A stretch of DNA of 64,000 bases from Streptomyces liliifuscus (GTDB lineage Bacteria > Actinomycetota > Actinomycetes > Streptomycetales > Streptomycetaceae): positions 7,130,001-7,194,000 of the forward strand of contig NZ_CP066831.1 in assembly GCF_016598615.1 (NCBI RefSeq), given 5' to 3'. The translations under genes and the position numbers were made by a program. The notes beneath the pieces were generated by a model that did no database searches, had not been told where the DNA came from, and saw nothing but the letters and a program-made list of their open reading frames with translations. Positions 33,701-41,623 of the stretch are shown here, piece by piece (within the stretch, counting starts at the first letter, position 1; each line of letters begins with the position of its first letter).

Positions 33701-34904
33701 GTGCCTGGGACGCGACCGTACGAAGCACCAGGTCGCCGAGGTGACCTCGCTGGGCCTCGTCCAGATGACCCGTAAGCGGGTCGGCCAGGGCCTGCTGGAG
33801 TCGTTCTCCGAGACCTGCGTCCACTGCAACGGCCGTGGCGTGATCGTGCACATGGAGCAGCCCACCTCCGCCGGAGGCGGCGGCAAGCGCAAGAAGCGCG
33901 GCCGTGGCGGCGCCGACCAGACCCACGACCACGAGCACACGCACGAGACGGAGACGGCCGAGCCCGAGGAGACGGAAGCCGAGGTCGTCGCGGAGGCCGC
34001 CGAGCCGGTCGCGCTGCCCGAGCCCGAGTTCGTACCGGACGAGGACCTCTACAGCAGCGCCGCCGAGGCGGAGGCCGCGGCCACGCGTGGCCGTTCGCGG
34101 CGTCGTGCCGGTCGGCGCGCGTCGGCCCCGGCGGGTGCGCCGAGGTCCGAGAGCCGTCGCTCCGAGCGCCGCTCGGAGGCTCCTACGGCCCAGTCCGTGA
34201 CGTCGGAGGACGAGGTCGGGCGTCCCGTGCAGCCGGAGCAGGCCGCCACCGCGCAGGCCGAGCCCGCCGCTGCCGAGGACCCGGTGGTCGAGGCCCCGGC
34301 GGCCGCGGCCCCCGCCGTCGAGGACGCCGCGCCCAAGGGGCGTACGCGCCGTCGGGCGACCCGCAAGGCCACCGCGCCCGCCGGTTCGCCCAAGGCCGCG
34401 GAGGAGACCGTGGTGACCGTCACCGAGCCGGTCGCCGCACCCGTCGAGTCCAAGGCGGAGCCGGTCGCCGAGCCCGAGCCGCAGCCGGAGCCCGCCACGG
34501 ACAGCGCCGCCCCGCCGCGGGCGCGCCGCCGTGCGGTCCGTAAGGCCACCGCTCCGACCGCGCCCGCGGAGACGGCCGTCGTGGTCGTCCCCTCGGCCTC
34601 GGCGGAGGCTCCCGCGGAAGCCCGGACGGAGGCCGCCGAGGCCCCTGCCGACGCCCCTGCGGAGGCGTCCGGCGACGGAGAGGCCCCAGCCAAGAAGACG
34701 GCCCGCAAGACGGTCAAGAAGGCGACCGCCAAGAAGGCCGCGGCGAAGAAGACGACGACGGCCAAGAAGACGGCCGCCAAGAAGACCGTGGCCAAGAAGA
34801 CGGCGAAGACCGCCAAGACGGCCGCGAAGTCGACGTCGAAGAAGACCGCGGCGGCGGAGCAGCAGACTCCGTCCACCGTCACGGCCTCCACCGACGAGGG
34901 CTGA
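30735..34904 (+). CDS. rne: Ribonuclease E/G family endoribonuclease
   Basis: Endoribonuclease that starts mRNA decay and processes rRNA and tRNA. It has 1389 residues, with the catalytic core in the middle as in Streptomyces RNase ES: S1 domain (STSYVGNVYLGKVQNVLPSM), DNase I-like region with Asp926 (VIDVNTGKFTG) and Asp970 (VVIDFIDM), and the Zn-link C1028VHC1031. Long disordered arms carry seven copies of a basic box (RTRRRATRRATAPAGAP-like; four before, three after the core), acidic Glu/Ala stretches, RRRRRRGGRRRRR-type clusters, and a histone-H1-like Lys/Ala C-terminus. ATG 30735 (MLEPTEPAEPS) is preferred; the frame opens earlier at 30594. It is followed by an exceptional terminator. 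Confidence 0.93.
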   Translation: MLEPTEPAEPSNGSENSTPSDTLPPRRRRRAASRPAGPPSGNPEGESVAGTTAPAIPAVSSTDLVTEEPEETEEAAVAAEAVTAEKAVTETSVTDEPAAEAAPAPRTRRRATRRASAPAGAPQAAETAQAAGAGAPGATAVTEEAVVAAPAVQAEPEAPVAEPVAEEPAAEAAPAPRTRRRATRRATAPAGAPTETEAAEVVVTAGAEEAAVASTPATTTAPAEAEAEAEEAPAVEAEDAAPKGRTRRRATRRATAPTGAPQAEAEVPVTAPAEAPAEPARRATPPEAERAETPTATEPVEADVRDERREAPVAAAKNDRAPEADTTTDVEDGAPRRARRRATRKAAGGFAAPAPDKSAETEKDSSRRPARPAVAVFQAPVFTEPMFQTPERAAAAAAAEAADEPEDVVEPVQEAAPVAEEETGGSRRRRRRKAEEPAAPVAEAPEPEEEPVDEESAEDTADDSAEGDDGEETGSRRRRRRGGRRRRRGESAEADGDSADGDDYTAEQSEQAAQDAEDTAEQTEEDAEDEREESGGSSSSRRRRRRRRRAGDSSGEAESGDSDPERTVVKVREPRSKKEERADASDEVQSIKGSTRLEAKKQRRREGREQGRRRVPIITEAEFLARREAVERVMVVRQSGERTQIGVLEDNVLVEHYVNKEQSTSYVGNVYLGKVQNVLPSMEAAFIDIGKGRNAVLYAGEVNFEALGMANGPRRIESALKSGQSVLVQVTKDPIGHKGARLTSQVSLPGRYLVYVPEGSMTGISRKLPDTERARLKTILKKIVPEDAGVIVRTAAEGASEDELRRDVERLQAQWEDIQKKAKGGNAPTLLYGEPDMTVRVVRDIFNEDFTKVIVSGDEAWETIHGYVAHVAPDLADRLSRWTSEVDVFATYRIDEQLAKALDRKVWLPSGGSLVIDKTEAMIVIDVNTGKFTGQGGNLEETVTRNNLEAAEEIVRQLRLRDLGGIVVIDFIDMVLESNRDLVLRRLLECLGRDRTKHQVAEVTSLGLVQMTRKRVGQGLLESFSETCVHCNGRGVIVHMEQPTSAGGGGKRKKRGRGGADQTHDHEHTHETETAEPEETEAEVVAEAAEPVALPEPEFVPDEDLYSSAAEAEAAATRGRSRRRAGRRASAPAGAPRSESRRSERRSEAPTAQSVTSEDEVGRPVQPEQAATAQAEPAAAEDPVVEAPAAAAPAVEDAAPKGRTRRRATRKATAPAGSPKAAEETVVTVTEPVAAPVESKAEPVAEPEPQPEPATDSAAPPRARRRAVRKATAPTAPAETAVVVVPSASAEAPAEARTEAAEAPADAPAEASGDGEAPAKKTARKTVKKATAKKAAAKKTTTAKKTAAKKTVAKKTAKTAKTAAKSTSKKTAAAEQQTPSTVTASTDEG

Positions 34905-34909
34905 GCACC

Positions 34910-34976
34910 CGCGCAATCGAAGACGCCCCCTGGCCTGCGGTCGGACCGCAGGCCAGGGGGCGTCTTCGATTGCGCG
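34910..34976. terminator. Perfect 32-bp stem terminator after rne
   Basis: The arms 34910-34941 and 34945-34976 are exact complements with a 3-nt loop. They begin CGCGCAATCGAAGACGCCCC, seven bases after the rne stop. This is far longer than a usual terminator stem. Confidence 0.85.
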
Positions 34977-35029
34977 GACGACGCTCCGTCAGGGGAAGCG
35001 AACTGCCGTGATTTCCGCCCGGTTTGGGA

Positions 35030-35052
35030 GCTCCTGACATGCTTTCAGGAGC
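35030..35052. promoter_or_regulatory. Inverted repeat upstream of the PLD-like gene
   Basis: GCTCCTGA and TCAGGAGC form 8-bp arms with a 7-bp spacer, about 130 bp before the start, in an AT-richer promoter-like stretch. It may be an operator. Confidence 0.4.
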
Positions 35053-35184
35053 ATCACGGTCATCACAATTACCCCCCGCCTCTTGGAAGGCGATCATCTA
35101 CCTGTAAAACTCATGCAGTCATAGGCGTGAACACACGGGTGCGCGTTGGGGAGACGCTCACACGTGTCAGGGGAGGGGATTGGA

Positions 35185-36537
35185 ATGGCGCGCGTGCGCC
35201 TGAAGGGCACTGGGCGACACCGTGCCGTAAAGCCGGTCAAGGGCGGGCGCCAGGCCGTCGCACTGGCGACGGTGCTGTCCGCGGCGGGTGGACAGGCCGT
35301 CATGTCGGCGGGTACCGCGCAGGCCGTGGACAACCCGGCGTGGACCGAGGGGCCGATCTTCAACGACCCGCTCGGTACGGCCGACGAGCAGACCGCGATC
35401 CGTACGAGGCTCATCGAGCTGACGAACGCCGCGCTGCCCGGCTCCACCATCAAGGTCGCGGTCTACCACGTCTGGGAGGCCTCGGTCGTCAACGCGCTCG
35501 TGGCGGCGAAGAACCGCGGCGTAGACGTCCAGGTGCTGCTCGACGAGTCCAGCATCAGCGACCGCCCCACCAACACCGCGTACGGCACGCTGGCCTCGGG
35601 GCTCGGCACGGACCGTACGCAGGGTTCGTACGTCGCGACCTGCCCGGAGAACAAGTCGTGCCTCGGCGACCCGAAGTTCGGGCAGTCGATCATGCACAAC
35701 AAGTTCTGGCTGTTCTCGGCGGTCAAGGGCGCCACGAACGTGGTCGTCGAGACCACCTCGAACTCCACGCCGTCGGCGCACACCAAGTTCTTCAACGACG
35801 CGCTGCTGCTGCCGAACAACCCGACGATGTACGACGCCTACGCGGACTACTTCGACACGATGGTCGCGCAGGACTGGGAGTCCTGGAACTACCGCACGGT
35901 GAGCAACGGCCTCTACAAGGCGTACTTCTTCCCGCGGGCCGGCAACACCCGGGCCACCGACACGGTGTACTCGATCCTCAACAACGTGACCTGCAAGTAC
36001 AAGGACACCGCGGGGGTCACGCAGTCGACCAAGGTCCGGGTGGCGATCTTCAAGATCACGCGGCTGGCCATCGCGGAGAAGCTGGTCTCGCTGAAGAAGG
36101 CGGGCTGCTCCGTGAGCATCGTCTACGCCGAGTCGGACAGCGCCAAGAGCAGCGGCGGCACCGCGGGCACGTGGGAGAAGATGCACACCACCGGCGGCCC
36201 GACCGTGCGCTGCTACAACGACGACCGGGACCCGCTGAACCCCGGCCAGAAGCTGTCGACGCCGTACATCATCCACTCCAAGTACATCCTCATCGACGGC
36301 ATGTACGACGGCGTGAAGAACAAGGTCAGCTTCACCGGCTCCGGCAACTACACGGGCCCGGCGCTGCGCGAGAACGACGAGTCGATCGTGAAGGTCGACG
36401 ACGACGCCGTGCACGACATGTACAAGGTCCACTTCGACCGGGTGACCAAGGCGGCCTACCCGGGCACCGCGGACACCACGGACCTGTGCAAGGGCGTGAA
36501 GCCGCTGCCCGACGACGGTGAGAAGCCGACCACGTAG
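35185..36537 (+). CDS. Secreted phospholipase D-like protein
   Basis: A 450-residue exported protein. A long basic N-region (MARVRLKGTGRHRAVKPVKG) precedes a hydrophobic stretch ending AGTAQA, typical of Streptomyces signal peptides. Two PLD-superfamily half-sites are present: HNK at residues 171-173 (IMHNKFWLF) and HSK at 364-366 with the following Asp (IIHSKYILID). Paired HKD motifs imply phosphodiesterase action on phospholipid or nucleic acid; which one is not clear. Late Ser/Gly/Asn (TGSGNYTGPALREND) matches the GSxN element. ATG 35185 has GGGGAGGGG upstream. rplU follows with its own promoter. Confidence 0.88.
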   Translation: MARVRLKGTGRHRAVKPVKGGRQAVALATVLSAAGGQAVMSAGTAQAVDNPAWTEGPIFNDPLGTADEQTAIRTRLIELTNAALPGSTIKVAVYHVWEASVVNALVAAKNRGVDVQVLLDESSISDRPTNTAYGTLASGLGTDRTQGSYVATCPENKSCLGDPKFGQSIMHNKFWLFSAVKGATNVVVETTSNSTPSAHTKFFNDALLLPNNPTMYDAYADYFDTMVAQDWESWNYRTVSNGLYKAYFFPRAGNTRATDTVYSILNNVTCKYKDTAGVTQSTKVRVAIFKITRLAIAEKLVSLKKAGCSVSIVYAESDSAKSSGGTAGTWEKMHTTGGPTVRCYNDDRDPLNPGQKLSTPYIIHSKYILIDGMYDGVKNKVSFTGSGNYTGPALRENDESIVKVDDDAVHDMYKVHFDRVTKAAYPGTADTTDLCKGVKPLPDDGEKPTT

Positions 36538-36578
36538 GTCCAGGTCAGGTCCTGGCAAGGAGCCGCCCCCGACCCGGT

Positions 36579-36607
36579 TTGACCCCCAGGTCGGGGCCCC
36601 GTAACCT
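36579..36607 (+). promoter_or_regulatory. Housekeeping-type promoter for rplU-rpmA
   Basis: TTGACC (36579-36584), a 17-bp spacer and TAACCT (36602-36607) match the vegetative sigma consensus. This leaves about 130 nt of 5' leader before the rplU GTG. Confidence 0.7.
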
Positions 36608-36746
36608 TGACCCTCGGTGTGTTCACTGACGCACCGCATTCCCGTAAACCTCTTCCTCCCGGTGGCTCGCGCCCCGGGAGAGGCCGCCTGCTTTCCTCGG
36701 CGGCTGGACTGCGGGGATTCCGATTTCGAGCGAGAGAGAGATCCGC

Positions 36747-37067
36747 GTGTACGCCATCGTGCGCAGCGGTGGTCGCCAGCACAAGGTTGCTGTCGGCGAC
36801 ATCGTTGAGGTTGACAAGATTTCCACTGCCAAGGTTGGCGACACGGTCGAGCTCTCGACCCTGCTCGTTGTCGACGGCGACGCCGTGACGAGCGACCCGT
36901 GGGTCCTCGCCGGCATCAAGGTCCAGGCCGAGATCGTGGATCACCACAAGGGTGTGAAGATCGACATCCTTCGCTACAAGAACAAGACCGGCTACCGCCG
37001 TCGTCAGGGCCACCGCCAGCAGTACACGGCGATCAAGGTCACTGAGATCCCCGCGGCTGCGAAGTAA
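36747..37067 (+). CDS. rplU: 50S ribosomal protein L21
   Basis: A 106-residue 23S rRNA-binding protein of the large subunit. It begins [20 protein letters not shown] and ends with the conserved basic block [23 protein letters not shown] 36747 follows GAGAGAGAG. rpmA starts 14 bp after the stop; the L21-L27-Obg order is widely conserved. Confidence 0.97.
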   Translation: MYAIVRSGGRQHKVAVGDIVEVDKISTAKVGDTVELSTLLVVDGDAVTSDPWVLAGIKVQAEIVDHHKGVKIDILRYKNKTGYRRRQGHRQQYTAIKVTEIPAAAK

Positions 37068-37081
37068 GGGACTGAGGAGAG

Positions 37082-37336
37082 ATGGCACACAAGAAGGGCG
37101 CATCGTCCACCCGGAACGGTCGCGACTCCAATGCTCAGCGGCTCGGCGTGAAGCGCTTCGGCGGTCAGGTCGTCAACGCCGGTGAGATCCTGGTCCGCCA
37201 GCGCGGCACCCACTTCCACCCCGGCGCCAGCGTCGGCCGCGGCAAGGACGACACGCTGTTCGCCCTCGCCGCCGGTGCGGTGGAGTTCGGTACTCACCGT
37301 GGCCGCAAGGTCGTGAACATCGTTCCGGTCGCCTGA
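37082..37336 (+). CDS. rpmA: 50S ribosomal protein L27
   Basis: An 84-residue protein near the peptidyl transferase centre. It begins [20 protein letters not shown] and contains [28 protein letters not shown] precedes the ATG. It lacks the cleavable N-terminal extension found in Firmicutes. A strong hairpin follows. Confidence 0.97.
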   Translation: MAHKKGASSTRNGRDSNAQRLGVKRFGGQVVNAGEILVRQRGTHFHPGASVGRGKDDTLFALAAGAVEFGTHRGRKVVNIVPVA

Positions 37337-37350
37337 CCGGATCTTTCGCG

Positions 37351-37391
37351 AGGCGGACCTCACTTCCCGTACGGGAAGCGGGTCCGCCTTT
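37351..37391 (+). terminator. Compound hairpin terminator after rpmA
   Basis: The outer arms AGGCGGACC and GGTCCGCCT enclose an inner perfect palindrome CTTCCCGTACGGGAAG, followed by TTT. It lies between rpmA and obg, so obg likely has its own promoter. Confidence 0.8.
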
Positions 37392-37484
37392 CGCGTGTTT
37401 TAACTGAGTAGTGATCACTGAGCGGCGAATGCCGCCGGGTGATCATCGATGAGAGATTTCCGTACGTAACTGGAGGCACATCCC

Positions 37485-38921
37485 ATGACCACCTTCGTGG
37501 ACCGCGTCGAGCTGCATGTCGCCGCGGGTAGCGGAGGTCACGGCTGTGCCTCCGTCCACCGTGAGAAGTTCAAGCCGCTCGGCGGCCCGGACGGCGGCAA
37601 CGGCGGCCGTGGCGGTGACGTGATCCTGGTCGTCGACCAGTCCGTCACCACCCTCCTCGACTACCACCACTCCCCGCACCGCAAGGCCACCAGCGGCAAG
37701 CCCGGCGAGGGCGACAACCGCTCCGGCAAGGACGGCCAGGACCTGGTCCTGCCAGTGCCGGACGGCACGGTGATCCAGGACAAGGCGGGGAACGTACTCG
37801 CGGACCTGGTGGGCCAGGGCACGACCTACGTCGCCGCACAGGGCGGCCGGGGCGGCCTCGGCAACGCGGCGCTGGCCTCGGCCCGCCGCAAGGCGCCCGG
37901 CTTCGCGCTGCTCGGCGTGCCCGGTGACCTCCGGGACATCGTCCTGGAGCTGAAGACCGTCGCGGACGTCGCGCTCGTCGGCTACCCGAGCGCGGGCAAG
38001 TCCTCGCTGATCTCGGTCCTGTCGGCCGCCAAGCCGAAGATCGCGGACTACCCGTTCACGACCCTCGTCCCCAACCTCGGTGTGGTGACGGCGGGTTCGA
38101 CCGTCTACACGATCGCGGACGTGCCGGGACTGATCCCCGGGGCGAGCCAGGGCAAGGGCCTCGGCCTGGAGTTCCTGCGCCATGTGGAGCGCTGCGAGGT
38201 GCTCGTCCACGTCCTCGACACGGCGACCCTGGAGTCCGACCGCGACCCGGTCTCCGACCTCGACATCATCGAGGAGGAGCTGAAGCAGTACGGCGGCCTC
38301 GGCAACCGGCCGCGTCTCGTCGTCCTCAACAAGATCGACGTAACGGACGGCAAGGACCTGGCCGAGATGGTCCGGCCGGACCTGGAGGCGCGCGGCTACC
38401 AGGTCTTCGAAGTCTCGGCGGTGGCCCACACGGGCCTCAAGGAACTCTCCTTCGCCCTCGCCGGCATGGTCGCGACGGCCCGTGCGGCGAAGCCCGAGGA
38501 GGAGGCCACCCGTATCGTCATCCGCCCGAAGGCGGTCGACGACGCCGGCTTCACGGTGGTCCAGGAAGAGGACGGGCTCTACCGCGTACGGGGCGAGAAG
38601 CCCGAGCGCTGGGTCCGTCAGACCGACTTCAGCAACGACGAGGCCGTCGGGTACCTCGCCGACCGGCTCAACCGCCTCGGTGTGGAGGACGCGCTGATGA
38701 AGGCGGGGGCCCGGCACGGTGACGGCGTCGCCATCGGGCCCGAGGACAACGCGGTCGTCTTCGACTGGGAGCCGACGGTCATGGCGGGGGCCGAGATGCT
38801 CGGTCGCCGTGGCGAGGACCACCGGTTCGAGGCGCCTCGGCCCGCCGTTACCCGGCGGCGCGAGAAGCAGGCGGAGCGGGACGAGGCGGACCAGGAGTTC
38901 GACGACTTCGACCCGTTCTAG
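37485..38921 (+). CDS. obg: GTPase Obg
   Basis: Ribosome-associated GTPase needed for 50S assembly; in Streptomyces its level affects the onset of aerial growth. Its 478 residues comprise the glycine-rich Obg fold ([20 protein letters not shown]), the G domain ([35 protein letters not shown]) and the C-terminal OCT domain ([20 protein letters not shown]). The C-terminal tail is charged. ATG 37485 with GGAGGCAC upstream. It is followed by inverted repeat elements and a bidirectional terminator. Confidence 0.96.
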   Translation: MTTFVDRVELHVAAGSGGHGCASVHREKFKPLGGPDGGNGGRGGDVILVVDQSVTTLLDYHHSPHRKATSGKPGEGDNRSGKDGQDLVLPVPDGTVIQDKAGNVLADLVGQGTTYVAAQGGRGGLGNAALASARRKAPGFALLGVPGDLRDIVLELKTVADVALVGYPSAGKSSLISVLSAAKPKIADYPFTTLVPNLGVVTAGSTVYTIADVPGLIPGASQGKGLGLEFLRHVERCEVLVHVLDTATLESDRDPVSDLDIIEEELKQYGGLGNRPRLVVLNKIDVTDGKDLAEMVRPDLEARGYQVFEVSAVAHTGLKELSFALAGMVATARAAKPEEEATRIVIRPKAVDDAGFTVVQEEDGLYRVRGEKPERWVRQTDFSNDEAVGYLADRLNRLGVEDALMKAGARHGDGVAIGPEDNAVVFDWEPTVMAGAEMLGRRGEDHRFEAPRPAVTRRREKQAERDEADQEFDDFDPF

Positions 38922-38972
38922 AGACGGCAACCGGGGGCTCCGCCCCCAGGCCCCCACCGGCTTGTTCGCACA

Positions 38973-39120
38973 CTGCGGGTGCGGTGGGGGCCGTTCGCGC
39001 AGTTCCCCGCGCCCCTAAAAGCGACAGGTGACCGTCGGCGGGAAGCGGCAGGTGACCGCCGGCCCCAGCCATCTTCAGGGGCGCGGGGAACTGCGCGACC
39101 AGCCCCCACCGCACCCGCAG
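38973..39120. repeat. 44-nt near-perfect inverted repeat (dispersed element pair)
   Basis: The arms 38973-39016 and 39077-39120 are inverted copies with only a few mismatches around the 22-nt core. The 60-nt loop itself holds a tandem duplication of GGCAGGTGACCG-type sequence. It belongs to the same family as 335-451 and 10046-10067. It can form a long cruciform or RNA stem between obg and the following convergent gene. Confidence 0.75.
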
Positions 39121-39146
39121 CCGAAAACGAAACGCGCACCAAAACA

Positions 39147-39181
39147 GGAAGAGGGCCCGGAGACACTCCGGGCCCTCTTCC
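39147..39181. terminator. Bidirectional terminator
   Basis: GGAAGAGGGCCCGGAG and its exact complement form 16-bp arms around a 3-nt loop, between obg and the convergent membrane transferase gene. Confidence 0.85.
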
Positions 39182-39202
39182 ACGTGCTCCCCGCGGCAGC
39201 GG

Positions 39203-41287
39203 CTACGCGTTGACGGAGTCGTCCGCCTCGTTCGGGTCCTGCGCGGCCTCCTCGGCCGCGTCCTCCTTCGCGGAGCGCGGGGAGGGGATCTCCGCGGCGA
39301 GGCGGGACTCCATACGCACGCGCCGCTCGTCGGCCAGGGTGCAGAGGTCGTCGATCGCCGCGTCGAAGCGGGCCAGCGACGGCGGGTCGGACGGGCCGAG
39401 CAGGTGCTCCTTGAGCTCGGCACGGGCGGCCGTGAACCGGTCCTTCTCCGGGTGGCGGACCGACTCCAGGAGCGCCGGCACACCTCCCGCCTTGGGCGTC
39501 AGGATGGCGCCCGCGGACACCGTCGGGAACCCCGCGCGGAACGCCGCCTCGGACATCCCCGAGGTGTTGGCGACCGCGTACGGCTTCTCGCTCGACAGCC
39601 AGTCGGAGACGACCGACGAGACATCGCTGATCAGCAGGTCCGCCTGGTTGAAGCAGGCGAAGATGGCCGGCCGCGCGTCCGTGATGATCTCGTGCTCCCA
39701 CTCCGGGAAGGACGCCCAGTAGGCCTTCTCCCAGGCCAGCGTGGCCTCGACGATGGCCGCCTCGCGGTCGCCCCGCGGCGCGCCCTGGAGCAGCATCCGC
39801 TCCATCTCGTCCGCACTCTCACGGAAGTCGGTGGACGTGAGCTTGTCCAACTCGGCCGTGCGGCGCGTCAGTTCGGCGGCGGCACCGGCGTCCGGACGGG
39901 CGCCGGACCTCTTGGTGTTGGCCTCGCGGATCATCGCCATGATGCGCTGGTTCGCGGCGCCCGCGCGCGGGTCGACGGAACCGGTCATCGGGTGCGGCTT
40001 GTAGAGGAGCCGTACGCCCTCGTCGGCGAGCAGCCGCTTCACGATGTTCTCGCCGGCCAGCACCACCGAGGTGTTGCCGGGGTTGCCGTCCCAGCCCTCC
40101 CACGTGGGGGCGTACAGCACGGTCGTGTACGTGCCCGTCGGCGCCCCGGAGTAGGGGCGGATCGGCGCCAGCTGCGGGCGGCCGACCTCCACGATGTCCT
40201 TGTCCTCGACGCCGACCTCGGCCAGCGCGTACCGCTCGCGCGCCGCGGGACCGGCCACCCACACCTCGTCGTACGCCTTCGCGTACGGGTTGCAGGAGGA
40301 CAGCTTGTCGGACTCGCCGTGGTTGATGAAGGCGTGCTTGATCGTGGGGATGCGCAGGACCTGTGAGGTCTTCGCGGCGTTGGCCGGGTGCAGCATCATC
40401 TTCAGCGTCGAGTTCTCCAGCGAGAACATCGTCGAGACCTTGGGGAAGCAGATGACCGGGACGTCCGTGGCGTCGATCTTCTGCACCATGAAGCGCTCAC
40501 GCAGCACGATCAGCGGCTTGGCGTCGACCGAGGAGAGCGTGGAGAGCCACATGTTCGCCTGGTACGCGGAGGTCGTGCCGCCCGAGAAGTACATGGCGAC
40601 GGTCGGCCGGTAGTCGGCCAGCCACTTGTCCAGCCACTCCATGACCTTCTGCTCGCTCTTGGCGCGCTTCTTGGGCAGCAGCCAGGTGGCGAGGTAGGCG
40701 GTGCCGCCGCCGATCAGGACGAGCGCGATGCCGACGCCGATGGCGCCCCAGTACGCGTCCGTGGTGGCCGCGGTGACCATCAGGCCGGCCGTGGTCGGGA
40801 TCGAGAAGGTGAGCAGGCGGTGACCCGGGCGTCGGGCCAGGACGCGCGGCGGCGCGGCGCTCAGGCGCAGCGCGGACGCGTCGATGTTGCGGGTGACGAT
40901 CGGCAGCGTACGGGTGCGGCGGACCACGACCGCGGCGGCCTGGCAGGCGAAGTGCAGGGCGTAGAAGAGGCACAGCGCGATCAGCAGCGGAGCCTGCTCG
41001 CGCGTCGGGTTGATGCCCTCGATCCGCAGGAGCCCCACCAGGATCAGCATGTCGCGCAGCAACTGCCGGACCGTGACGTCGAAGCGGACCTTGCCCAGGA
41101 GCGAGAGCAGACCGGGGTCCCGGTACTGCAGGAACACGTCGAGGGCGAGCCCGGCGGCGCTCGCGGCGATGAACACCGGGACGTTCGGCAGCAGAGCGGA
41201 GACGATCTGCGCCGTGAAGAGCGCGAACATCGAGAGCAGCGCCGACAGCTGCACGATGCGGCGGGGGGCGAGTCCGGCGGAGGGCAC
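39203..41287 (-). CDS. Membrane-bound CDP-glycerol glycerophosphotransferase-like protein
   Basis: A 694-residue protein. The first ~220 residues carry about six hydrophobic segments (IVQLSALLSMFALFTAQIV, APLLIALCLFYALHFACQAA, AIGVGIALVLIGGGTAYLAT). The rest resembles TagF/TagB-type transferases: HGESDKLSSCNPYAKAYDEV, VGRPQLAPIR, TTVLYAPTWEGW, RLLYKPHP and LLISDVSSVVSDWLSSEKPY. Such enzymes add glycerol- or ribitol-phosphate units to wall teichoic-type polymers. The membrane half is unusual for classical TagF, so the polymer is uncertain. The C-terminal ~40 residues are acidic. It is divergent from proB, with 336 bp between. Confidence 0.8.
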   Translation of the reverse strand: MPSAGLAPRRIVQLSALLSMFALFTAQIVSALLPNVPVFIAASAAGLALDVFLQYRDPGLLSLLGKVRFDVTVRQLLRDMLILVGLLRIEGINPTREQAPLLIALCLFYALHFACQAAAVVVRRTRTLPIVTRNIDASALRLSAAPPRVLARRPGHRLLTFSIPTTAGLMVTAATTDAYWGAIGVGIALVLIGGGTAYLATWLLPKKRAKSEQKVMEWLDKWLADYRPTVAMYFSGGTTSAYQANMWLSTLSSVDAKPLIVLRERFMVQKIDATDVPVICFPKVSTMFSLENSTLKMMLHPANAAKTSQVLRIPTIKHAFINHGESDKLSSCNPYAKAYDEVWVAGPAARERYALAEVGVEDKDIVEVGRPQLAPIRPYSGAPTGTYTTVLYAPTWEGWDGNPGNTSVVLAGENIVKRLLADEGVRLLYKPHPMTGSVDPRAGAANQRIMAMIREANTKRSGARPDAGAAAELTRRTAELDKLTSTDFRESADEMERMLLQGAPRGDREAAIVEATLAWEKAYWASFPEWEHEIITDARPAIFACFNQADLLISDVSSVVSDWLSSEKPYAVANTSGMSEAAFRAGFPTVSAGAILTPKAGGVPALLESVRHPEKDRFTAARAELKEHLLGPSDPPSLARFDAAIDDLCTLADERRVRMESRLAAEIPSPRSAKEDAAEEAAQDPNEADDSVNA

Positions 41288-41623
41288 GGAATGGGCTCCT
41301 GCGAGGGATGCGACGGATGGGGGGAAACATGGGGGTCGGCCTCGTCATGCCTCGCGAATCCCCGCGATTTCTCGCGGATCCTCGTGCCAGTGGGAAGCCG
41401 ATCCCTGACCGTATGACTTCGGCGGGCCCGCTAGCAATCTTGCGTGAGATCATTCACCGTATTTCGGGCTAAAAAGACTGGAACCTGTGAGCTGGTTCTC
41501 TCGTCTTCCTCACTCGGGCCTCCGCGGCCCGCATGCCGTCCGCCACTCGAAACGCGGCGGCGCCGGCCACCCTCGGTCACGTAGATTGCACAGACCGGGC
41601 TGGTCGGAACATTGGGGTACAGC
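41288..41623. other. Divergent promoter region before proB
   Basis: Holds a CCGCGA-TTTC-TCGCGG hairpin (41362-41377), an AT-richer stretch at 41430-41480 with GGCTAAAAAGACT, and TAGATT at 41582-41587 as possible proB -10. No gene is seen. Confidence 0.4.

Noticed and set aside
30174-34916. Very long minus-strand open frame opposite rne
   Set aside because: Antisense shadow caused by GC bias; composition is Arg/Gly/Leu repeats with no domain.
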